NCBI GenBank assembly: GCA_022785155.1
Contig: JALFRH010000061.1
Location: 1 to 7,809 of the forward strand
DNA length: 7,809 bases
Direction of reading: 5' to 3'
Origin: Spirochaetales bacterium
GTDB taxonomy: Bacteria > Spirochaetota > Spirochaetia > Sphaerochaetales > Sphaerochaetaceae
A program made the position numbers and the translations under genes. The notes beneath the pieces were generated by a model. The model did not search any database and had not been told where the DNA came from. It worked only from the letters and a program-made list of their open reading frames with translations. Shown in pieces: positions 1 through 5,694 of this stretch; positions within the stretch are counted from its first letter, which is position 1, and each line of letters starts with the position of its first letter.

Positions 1-504
1 GTCCACGCCTGTTTCCTTGGCAAAGCGCTGGGCATCAAGGGGATCTGTGTAGATGGATTCATCCTTCTCATCCCCATTGGCAGCAATACCGACGTGTCCA
101 AGTTCACCTTCTATTCCCATTCCAAATTGGTGGCAGATAGAGGCAATCTTTTTTGTTTCTTTGATATTTTCTTCAAAGGAGAGAAGGGAGCCATCGAACA
201 TTATTGATGAAAAACCATTTCGGAAAGCATATAAAAGTCTTTCAGGATCATTTCCATGATCGAGACATGTGGCAATGGGCACAGTTGAATACTCTGCAAG
301 GGTCTTTATCATTGGAATGATCAACTCCGCCTTTGCATGCTGCCTCATCATGTTCTGGCCCAGCAGAAAGATGATAGGTGCTTTTTTCTCCTCTGCCGCC
401 CTAACCATGCCTCTTGCAGATTCCAAGTTGATTGGGCTGGTTGCAAGGACTGCATAATTGTTTTGTGCGGCATTAGTTAGTATTGTCTTAATATCTGTAT
501 ACAT
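1..504 (-). CDS. Class II ketose-bisphosphate aldolase (GatY/KbaY/Fba superfamily), C-terminus cut off by window edge
   Basis: This gene is read leftward from an ATG at 504 and stays open to base 1, giving 168 codons, about 60% of a usual 280-290 residue family member. Seen: CLDHGND at residues 80-86, matching the catalytic Asp (82) and zinc-binding His (83) of class II aldolases; FSSIMFDGSLLSFEENI at 98-114, the counterpart of the family's GF-S-MxDGSHLPFEENI block; GIEGELGHVG at 130-139, with the conserved Glu 134; and YTDPLDAQRFAKETGVD just before the edge. Family members cleave ketose bisphosphates (fructose- or tagatose-1,6-bisphosphate and relatives) to DHAP and an aldehyde in the cytoplasm. 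The later zinc histidines lie outside the window. Odd: Leu 107 replaces the usual His in DGSH. The start overlaps the stop of the upstream regulator gene as TAATG and is preceded by AAGGAG, so co-transcription and translational coupling are very likely. The exact substrate cannot be read. Confidence 0.88.
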   Translation of the reverse strand, partial: MYTDIKTILTNAAQNNYAVLATSPINLESARGMVRAAEEKKAPIIFLLGQNMMRQHAKAELIIPMIKTLAEYSTVPIATCLDHGNDPERLLYAFRNGFSSIMFDGSLLSFEENIKETKKIASICHQFGMGIEGELGHVGIAANGDEKDESIYTDPLDAQRFAKETGVD

Positions 505-1364
505 TAGAATATCTCCTTCTTATAGTTTGTCAGACCAAAATAGTTTTCTCTGAAATCGGGGTTCTTCTCTCCTAATTTTTTGGCACACATAATGTATAAG
601 GCTTCAATTAAAGCCAATTCTCCGAGTCTGGAGAAAGAGTTTCTGTCATCTAATAGATATTGGTTCTCAGAAACCAATAACGCCATATCGGAAAGAGAGT
701 ATAGTGTTGATACATCAGATGTTGTAATAAGGGCTATAGAGCCTCCTGTATCCTTTGCCTTTTGTGCTTTATCAACCAGCTCCTTTGTCTCACCTTGTCT
801 GGATACAAAGATCAATAAGTCACCCAAAGAGAATGTTGAGGCGGAAGAGGAGATAGAGAAGGGATCTGTAAAACACATGGATTTAAATCCTAGTCTTATT
901 AATTCTTCTGAAAGATATCTTGCTGCCAGGGATGAGCCTCCGATACCAAAGACAGAGATGGTTGAAGCTGAGATAATCATATCAGAAAGAGAATCAATCT
1001 CTTCCCATGAGACAAAAGAGAAGGTTCTTTCAATACTCTCTATACTGGATGAGAAAACCTTATTGAAGATTTCTTTTGAGCTATCATCAAAGGTGCAGGG
1101 TATAGATTTCTCGTTATCATATTGCATACCGTCAACAAGAATCTTCAAATCTTTTATTCCATTGCATCCAAGTTTCTTACAAAGTCTGACTACAGATGGC
1201 TGGCTTACACCACAGATGTAAGAAATATCTTTAATGGGGGTATCCACGAGTTGTTTCTCATTTTCCAACATCCATCTTGCAATCTTTCCTTCTTGTGTTC
1301 CAAGAGAGGGAAGTATTTCTTCAACTATGATTCGAAATCTAGAAGTTTTCTGCTTTTTTTCCAT
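504..1364 (-). CDS. RpiR/MurR-family transcriptional regulator (HTH + SIS domain)
   Basis: This is a 286-residue protein, the usual length for RpiR-family regulators. Seen: an N-terminal helix-turn-helix region at about residues 10-80, with the recognition segment GVSQPSVVRLCKKLG at 52-66 typical of HTH_6. A C-terminal SIS domain spans about 130-262, with the nucleotide-fold-like start SVFGIGGSSLAARYLSEEL (137-155) and the second loop FVSRQGETKEL (186-196). SIS domains of this family bind phosphorylated sugars, so the protein probably senses a sugar phosphate and controls nearby genes; whether it represses or activates is not visible. In the second loop Gln 190 stands where S-x-SGxT signatures usually have Ser. 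The gene is first in a leftward operon with the aldolase (one-base overlap) and diverges from the ABC importer operon, which makes it the likely local regulator of both. The ATG at 1364 has only a weak GAG-like RBS (ATGAGCATAAC upstream), so the start is less certain than the frame. Confidence 0.93.
   Translation of the reverse strand: MEKKQKTSRFRIIVEEILPSLGTQEGKIARWMLENEKQLVDTPIKDISYICGVSQPSVVRLCKKLGCNGIKDLKILVDGMQYDNEKSIPCTFDDSSKEIFNKVFSSSIESIERTFSFVSWEEIDSLSDMIISASTISVFGIGGSSLAARYLSEELIRLGFKSMCFTDPFSISSSASTFSLGDLLIFVSRQGETKELVDKAQKAKDTGGSIALITTSDVSTLYSLSDMALLVSENQYLLDDRNSFSRLGELALIEALYIMCAKKLGEKNPDFRENYFGLTNYKKEIF
513..518 (-). promoter_or_regulatory. Ribosome binding site of the aldolase gene, inside the regulator gene
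   Basis: AAGGAG on the minus strand lies 8 bases before the ATG at 504 and within the last codons of the upstream regulator gene. It supports this start and a coupled TAATG stop/start junction. Confidence 0.75.
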
Positions 1365-1402
1365 GTTATGCTCATTTTGTAAATTAATTCATTACTATTC
1401 TC

Positions 1403-1432
1403 ATATTATTAACTATTTTTGCAGTAAAACAA
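1403..1432 (-). promoter_or_regulatory. Candidate sigma-70-type promoter for the regulator-aldolase operon
   Basis: On the minus strand, TTGTTT (1432-1427) is followed after 18 bases by TAATAT (1408-1403). Transcription would start near 1396, about 30 bases before the regulator ATG. AT-richness makes chance matches easy, so support is modest. Confidence 0.4.
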
Positions 1433-1485
1433 GTGAAATATTGAATAATATACGAAAGAACTTCAGTGGTACTCTTAATTTTTTG

Positions 1486-1517
1486 TTGACATCTGCCGAT
1501 TATGAAAGGAGACTAAT
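1486..1517 (+). promoter_or_regulatory. Candidate promoter of the ABC importer operon
   Basis: A perfect TTGACA -35 box lies at 1486-1491. The best -10-like hexamer is ACTAAT at 1512-1517 (4 of 6 matches), with a long 20-base spacer. The poor -10 and spacing suggest either a weak core promoter needing an activator, or that the real -10 has been misassigned. The palindrome at 1521-1535 follows directly. Confidence 0.45.
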
Positions 1518-1520
1518 CTA

Positions 1521-1535
1521 TAGGTTTAAAACCTA
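1521..1535. promoter_or_regulatory. Perfect 15-bp palindrome, candidate operator
   Basis: TAGGTTT-A-AAACCTA is a perfect 7-bp inverted repeat around one central base. It sits just downstream of the promoter candidate, near the expected transcription start, and six bases before the GGGAGGA ribosome site. This is a classic position for a repressor operator. The divergent RpiR-family protein is the natural candidate to bind it, but other regulators are possible. Confidence 0.5.
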
Positions 1536-1541
1536 ATGTAT

Positions 1542-1548
1542 GGGAGGA
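1542..1548 (+). promoter_or_regulatory. Ribosome binding site of the solute-binding protein gene
   Basis: GGGAGGA lies 7 bases before the ATG at 1556. It is a strong Shine-Dalgarno match that fixes this start, in line with high expression of a binding protein. Confidence 0.75.
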
Positions 1549-1555
1549 TACAACA

Positions 1556-2692
1556 ATGAAAACTGTTAGATTTATTACAGTTATGGTACTTCTTTCTCTT
1601 CTTGTTCTTCCTGTCTTCGCCAATGGCCAGACAGAAAAGACAGAGGCTAAAGTCGAAGAGAAGGTTATGACTCATGATGAACTGGTAGAGGCTGCAAAGG
1701 CAGAAGGAACTCTAACTGTCTATACATATTCTAGCCGCACGACAAAAATCGGTGATGCTTTTACAGCTCTATATGGAATTCCTGTGGAAGTGACACAGCT
1801 TAAAGATACAGAGATGATTGAAAAAGTTTCAAAAGAAGCTGCTGCAAATCTCGATGCCGCCGACGTAGTTTTCTGTCAGGATGGTTCCAGAGTCATTCCT
1901 GAACTTGTCTACACAGGATATGTGACAAGATTTGTTCCAGAAAACGTTGAAGGCCACATCGTCGACGCTGAATTCGAGGATCCACTTGTATTCGAAGCTA
2001 TGCCGAAAGTATTCATCTACAACAATGAAGATGGCGGCGATCAGAAGCTTACAAACATCTGGCAGCTTACAGAACCGGAGTGGAGTGGAGCCCTTCAGTT
2101 CAAGGATCCGTTCTCAGAAGCTGTCAACATGAACTTCTTTACTATGATCACAAGAGAAGACTGGGCTGAAAAGATTGCAGAAGCTTATAAGAGCTACTAT
2201 GGAAAAGATATCCAGCTTACTACAAAGAACGCAGGTTATGAGTGGATCAAGGCTATCTACAACAATGGCTGTGTACTTGGAAAGAGCGATACAACCATCG
2301 GTGAGAACGTAGGTGCAAAGGGACAGCACAGAGATATCGCAGGTCTCTTCACACTCAACAAGATGAGAAATGCAAAGAGTAAGGATCTTGCTCTTGCTCC
2401 AGCTTATGGCATGGAACCATTCTCAGGCTTCATGTACCCTGCATATGTATTTGTTGCAAGCAATGCAAAGGCTCCAAATGCTGCAAAGCTCTTCATCGAG
2501 TTCGCATTTACAGAAGAAGGATGGAAGCCTTTCAATCTCCTTGGAGACTATTCACCTGTGGATTACCTCAGCGACAACGCAGAAGATGATCTTACAATCG
2601 TAGACTGGAAGAACCAGCTCGTTTGGGAAGATCCTGCTTGGTGTGCAGAAAACAGAGCCGAAGTTGAAGAATTCATTTCCAGCATCGTCTGA
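1556..2692 (+). CDS. Periplasmic substrate-binding protein of an AfuA/FbpA-like ABC importer
   Basis: This is a 378-residue protein. Residues 1-22 form a Sec signal peptide (KTVR, a hydrophobic core, then LPVFA) with likely cleavage A22|N23. There is no lipobox Cys, so a soluble periplasmic protein is expected. The mature part has the layout of the iron/phosphosugar/aminoethylphosphonate-type family: AEGTLTVYTYSSRTTKIGDAF at about 49-69, GIPVEVTQL (74-82), a hinge and lobe crossover near 150-190, GENVGAKGQHRDIAGLF (249-265) and SNAKAPNAAKLFIEFAFTEEG (302-322). The Tyr-Tyr pair that FbpA uses to hold Fe3+ would fall near 244-257, where this protein has SDTTIGENVGAKGQ. A YY does occur at 214-215, outside that site. 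With an RpiR regulator and a ketose-phosphate aldolase next door, a sugar-phosphate or similar organophosphate ligand (as in AfuA) is more plausible than iron; that is inference. Tandem stops TGA TAA end the gene. It is the first gene of a three-gene operon. Confidence 0.88.
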   Translation: MKTVRFITVMVLLSLLVLPVFANGQTEKTEAKVEEKVMTHDELVEAAKAEGTLTVYTYSSRTTKIGDAFTALYGIPVEVTQLKDTEMIEKVSKEAAANLDAADVVFCQDGSRVIPELVYTGYVTRFVPENVEGHIVDAEFEDPLVFEAMPKVFIYNNEDGGDQKLTNIWQLTEPEWSGALQFKDPFSEAVNMNFFTMITREDWAEKIAEAYKSYYGKDIQLTTKNAGYEWIKAIYNNGCVLGKSDTTIGENVGAKGQHRDIAGLFTLNKMRNAKSKDLALAPAYGMEPFSGFMYPAYVFVASNAKAPNAAKLFIEFAFTEEGWKPFNLLGDYSPVDYLSDNAEDDLTIVDWKNQLVWEDPAWCAENRAEVEEFISSIV

Positions 2693-2712
2693 TAAATAAA
2701 CTTCACCCTAGA

Positions 2713-2737
2713 GTCAGCCCTCATCTTGGGGGCTGAC
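2713..2737 (+). other. Intercistronic mRNA hairpin without U-run
   Basis: GTCAGCCC (2713-2720) pairs perfectly with GGGCTGAC (2730-2737). A U-G and a C-G pair can extend the stem to 10 bp around a 5-base loop. The following bases are ATGATTTAGG, so there is no U-tract for efficient intrinsic termination, and the permease RBS follows 7 bases later. The position between a binding-protein gene and its permease gene matches the known pattern of hairpins that stabilise the upstream message or cause partial attenuation, giving binding protein in excess. Confidence 0.6.
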
Positions 2738-2754
2738 ATGATTTAGGAGCCTAA

Positions 2755-4551
2755 ATGATCAAGAAGCAGTTATATCGTTTCTATAAATTCATTAAGAAGC
2801 CATACAACATTATATTGTCTGTACTTCTTATAGTATTGGGTTATCTTACGCTTTTCCCAATGCTTACTATGATCAAAGATACCTTTACAGTCCATGTGTC
2901 TGAGTCCATGCGTCTCAAACAGGCTGCAGGTTCCTGGACTTTAAACCACTGGTTCAAGGTGCTCTTCGATCCATCATCGCTAAGTGTTTTTTACAAGCCC
3001 TTTTTGAACTCTCTCATTACAAGTCTAGGTGCATGTTTGGTTGCACTTTTATTTGGTGGGGTCTTCTCTTGGCTTATTACCAGGACAAATATCAGATGGA
3101 AGAAGGTTCTATCCTCTCTTTTCATCTTTCCTTATATAATGCCTAGCTGGACAATCGCCTTGGCTTGGTACAATGTCTTCAAGAACTCTGTTGTAGGAGG
3201 TGTACCAGGAACCTTCCAGGCTCTTACAGGTATCGAGCCACCTAACTGGTTCGCCTATGGAGCCTTCCCAATCGCCCTTGTCACAGGTCTCCACTATGCA
3301 CCTTTTGCATATATCATGATAGGTGGAGTCTTGAGAAATATGGATGCCAATCTGGAAGAGGCTGCAATGATGCTTAAGACCAGCAGAAACAGAATCGTAA
3401 GAAAAATAACCATTCCTATGATTCTTCCTGCCATTCTTTCAACTTTCCTTCTTGTGTTCTCTTCTGCCATGAGTTCCTTTGCCGTGCCTCAGTTCCTGGG
3501 CCTTCCTGTAAGGTATCAGGTATTGACCACACAGCTGTATAGAACACTCAATGGAATAAACCCAGGTCAAGGTTACTGTATAGCCATGATCATGATTCTC
3601 TTGAGCGTAGGCATCCTTGCCTTCAACCAGAGGATGGTCGGAACAAGAAAGAACTACACTACAGTAACAGGAAAGAGCAGTAATATTTCACTTATCAACC
3701 TAAAAAAGGCCAGGAATGTCATAAGTGTCATTGCAGTAGTGCTTATTTTGATGGTCTCCATCCTTCCATTGGTTTCCTTCGCCCTTGAGTCAGTGATCCT
3801 GAAGCCAGGTGACTATTCGCCATCAAATTTCACACTGCAGTTCTGGATTGGTTCGGCAGAAGAAAACTCCATTGCAAACAACGAGGCAGGGCTATTGCTT
3901 AATCCAAACCTTTGGAAGGCACTTTGGAACTCCATTAAGCTTTCCATCGTCTGTGCCCTTACTGCAGGCACCTTGGGCTTCCTTGCAGGATATGGAATTG
4001 TAAGGGGTAGGGGAACCAAGCTTGCCAAGATTGTAGACAATCTTGCATTCTTCCCATACCTGATGCCAAGTATGGCTTTTTCAGTCATATATCTATCTAT
4101 GTTCAGCACTCGTCGAGGACCTATTCCTGCCCTCTATGGATCTTTCTTCCTTCTTGTATTGATCGGAACTGTAAAGTATATGCCTTTTGCTTCACGCAGC
4201 GGAATAAACTCCATGCTCCAGTTGTCCAATCAGATAGAGGAGGCAGGTGAGATCATTGGAGTCAGCTGGCCGAAGCGTATGGCCAGACTTGTAATTCCAA
4301 TCCAGAAGAGTTCCTTCATTTCAGGATATCTTCTTCCCTTCATTTCCTGTATGAGAGAGCTTTCCCTCTTTGTATTGTTGGTCACTCCACAGAACAGGGT
4401 TCTTACAACTCTTCTCTTCCAATATAACGAAAAGGGATGGAGCCAGTACTCCAACGGTATTAACTTGATGATTGTTATAATTGTCCTCTTGGTTAACTTC
4501 GGGGTCAATAAAGCTACAGGTGCATCAATAGACAAGGGCATAGGAGGTTGA
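2755..4551 (+). CDS. Fused double permease of the ABC importer (AfuB/FbpB-like)
   Basis: This is a 598-residue membrane protein made of two homologous permease halves, as in FbpB/AfuB. Each half has the cytoplasmic EAA loop that docks on the ATPase: LEEAAMMLKTSRNRIVRKIT at 200-219 and IEEAGEIIGVSWPKRMARLV at 494-513. Hydrophobic segments visible in half one lie near 17-38, 83-107, 118-141, 168-192, 222-246 and 272-290; in half two they lie near 321-343, 391-415, 428-450, 460-478, 520-542 and 568-584. This makes about 12 membrane spans. A hydrophilic linker at about 291-320 joins the halves. Because both halves are in one chain, no second permease gene is needed, and none is present. The start is an ATG 5 bases after AGGAG (2745-2749). 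The stop lies three bases before the ATPase start. Known fused relatives carry iron, phosphosugars or phosphonates, so the permease alone does not set the substrate. Confidence 0.93.
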   Translation: MIKKQLYRFYKFIKKPYNIILSVLLIVLGYLTLFPMLTMIKDTFTVHVSESMRLKQAAGSWTLNHWFKVLFDPSSLSVFYKPFLNSLITSLGACLVALLFGGVFSWLITRTNIRWKKVLSSLFIFPYIMPSWTIALAWYNVFKNSVVGGVPGTFQALTGIEPPNWFAYGAFPIALVTGLHYAPFAYIMIGGVLRNMDANLEEAAMMLKTSRNRIVRKITIPMILPAILSTFLLVFSSAMSSFAVPQFLGLPVRYQVLTTQLYRTLNGINPGQGYCIAMIMILLSVGILAFNQRMVGTRKNYTTVTGKSSNISLINLKKARNVISVIAVVLILMVSILPLVSFALESVILKPGDYSPSNFTLQFWIGSAEENSIANNEAGLLLNPNLWKALWNSIKLSIVCALTAGTLGFLAGYGIVRGRGTKLAKIVDNLAFFPYLMPSMAFSVIYLSMFSTRRGPIPALYGSFFLLVLIGTVKYMPFASRSGINSMLQLSNQIEEAGEIIGVSWPKRMARLVIPIQKSSFISGYLLPFISCMRELSLFVLLVTPQNRVLTTLLFQYNEKGWSQYSNGINLMIVIIVLLVNFGVNKATGASIDKGIGG

Positions 4552-4554
4552 TTT

Positions 4555-5658
4555 ATGCCAAAGATTGAACTGAAAAACATAACAAAAAAGTTTGGCGGTA
4601 CATTTACTGCTGTAGATAACCTTTCAATAACTATTGAAGATGGAGATTTTATTACACTTCTAGGCCCATCGGGGTGCGGAAAAACCACCACACTTAGACA
4701 GATAGCTGGTCTTGAGACTCCGACAGAGGGTGAAATCATAATCGATGGAAAGAAGGTTTTCTCTTCCACGGATATGATAGATGTATCTCCATCAAAAAGA
4801 GATGTAGGCTTCTTGTTCCAGAACTATGCTCTTTGGCCACATATGACGGTATATAGGAACATAGCTTTCGGTCTTGAGAACCTGAAGTGGGAAAAAGATA
4901 AGATAGACAAGAGGGTAAAGGAACTTCTTGCCCTTTTGAAGATCGAAGAGTTTGCCGAAAGATATCCTGCCGAGCTTTCCGGCGGTCAGCAGCAGAGAGT
5001 CGCCATTGCAAGAACCCTAGCCACAAATCCAAGGGTTTTGTTGATGGATGAGCCGTTATCAAACTTGGATGCAAAGTTGAGAATGGAAATGAGGACAGAG
5101 CTTAAGAGACTCCATAGAGAGACAGGGGCCACCTTCGTATATGTAACCCACGATCAGTTGGAAGCCATGACATTGGCAACAAAGATCTGTCTTCTTGATA
5201 AAGGTGTACTCCAGCAGTATGCTCCTCCTCTTACTGTCTACAATAAGCCTGCAAATACTTTTGTAGCCGACTTCGTAGGAAGCCCTACAATCAACTTCCT
5301 GAAGTGCAGCAACGAAGGAGGCGGTGTATTCTCTTCTCCTATCGGCAGAATAAAGTTCAATAGAGTCGACGGAGGCTTATCTGATGTGGGAGCTAATTCA
5401 ACCATCGGTATCAGGCCTGAGTTTGTTACAATGGATAAAAATGGAAAGCTGGAAGGCGAAGTCCTTTCCTCCCTTCCTTCAGGTATGGAAACAACCTTGA
5501 GGTTGAAAGTCAAAGACTTTGTATTCTCTTCAGTCCTTTTCGGTTCCTTGGATTTCAAGGTCGGGGAAAAGATTCCACTCTCCCTTTCCGGAGAATCCTT
5601 TGTCCTCTTCGACAGCAACGGGGACTATGCAGGGGAAGGCTCATTGGAGATTATGTAG
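4555..5658 (+). CDS. ABC importer ATPase (AfuC/FbpC/PotA-type) with C-terminal TOBE-like region
   Basis: This is a 367-residue cytoplasmic ATPase powering the importer. All motifs are intact: Walker A GPSGCGKTT (37-45), Q-loop Gln 89 in FLFQNYALWPHMTV, signature LSGGQQQR (141-148), Walker B VLLMDEP (161-167), D-loop SNLD (169-172) and H-loop His 199 in YVTHDQLEAM. Residues from about 240 to 367, including VADFVGSPTINFL and GIRPEFV, form the extra C-terminal region of the carbohydrate/iron/polyamine transport class (TOBE-like), which can have a regulatory role. AGGAGG (4542-4547), inside the end of the permease gene, gives a strong RBS 7 bases before the ATG. The 3-base gap to the permease implies coupled expression. 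It is the last gene of the operon and is followed by a terminator. The general class is certain; the transported substrate is not. Confidence 0.95.
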   Translation: MPKIELKNITKKFGGTFTAVDNLSITIEDGDFITLLGPSGCGKTTTLRQIAGLETPTEGEIIIDGKKVFSSTDMIDVSPSKRDVGFLFQNYALWPHMTVYRNIAFGLENLKWEKDKIDKRVKELLALLKIEEFAERYPAELSGGQQQRVAIARTLATNPRVLLMDEPLSNLDAKLRMEMRTELKRLHRETGATFVYVTHDQLEAMTLATKICLLDKGVLQQYAPPLTVYNKPANTFVADFVGSPTINFLKCSNEGGGVFSSPIGRIKFNRVDGGLSDVGANSTIGIRPEFVTMDKNGKLEGEVLSSLPSGMETTLRLKVKDFVFSSVLFGSLDFKVGEKIPLSLSGESFVLFDSNGDYAGEGSLEIM

Positions 5659-5665
5659 TCAAAAT

Positions 5666-5692
5666 AAATGGCGGATTTTATGTCCGCCATTT
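5666..5692. terminator. Bidirectional intrinsic terminator between convergent operons
   Basis: AAATGGCGGA (5666-5675) and TCCGCCATTT (5683-5692) form a perfect 10-bp stem with a 7-base loop. On the plus strand TTTTCTT spans the stem end and the bases after it; on the minus strand the flank reads as a T-rich stretch (complement of AAAATAAA, 5661-5668). It begins 8 bases after the ATPase stop and ends 3 bases from the alpha-galactosidase stop, so it can serve both transcripts. Confidence 0.85.
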
Positions 5693-5694
5693 TC

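Larger units (their letters stand above)
1365..1555. promoter_or_regulatory. Divergent intergenic control region
   Basis: This 191-bp AT-rich stretch lies between the leftward regulator gene and the rightward binding-protein gene and contains no credible ORF. It holds promoter-like elements in both directions, a perfect palindrome at 1521-1535, and a shorter AT-rich inverted repeat (ATATT-GAAT-AATAT, 1438-1451). Divergent placement of an RpiR regulator and a transport operon commonly means shared control; here that is inference. Confidence 0.7.

Noticed and set aside
53..457. Two plus-strand ORFs at the left edge
   Set aside because: They are antisense to the aldolase, which has recognisable active-site blocks over the same bases.
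580..1221. 213-codon plus-strand ORF antisense to the regulator
   Set aside because: It lies wholly within the RpiR gene on the opposite strand, has no recognisable family features, and the RpiR frame is clearly coding.
1438..1451. AT-rich inverted repeat ATATT-GAAT-AATAT as an operator
   Set aside because: It is only 5 bp per arm in an AT-rich region, easily due to chance, so it was not listed as a separate site.
2713..2737. Intrinsic terminator after the binding-protein gene
   Set aside because: The stem is good, but no U-run follows and the permease RBS is only 7 bases further, so full termination is unlikely.
4230..4769. 179-codon minus-strand ORF across the permease-ATPase junction
   Set aside because: It is antisense to two well-supported genes, and its sequence is low-complexity shadow coding without a family match.
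1556..5658. Ferric iron (FbpABC) transporter as the main call
   Set aside because: The subunit build fits, but the FbpA tyrosine pair is not at its usual place and the divergent genes concern sugar phosphates. No Fur-like box was seen in 1365-1555. It is kept only as an alternative.
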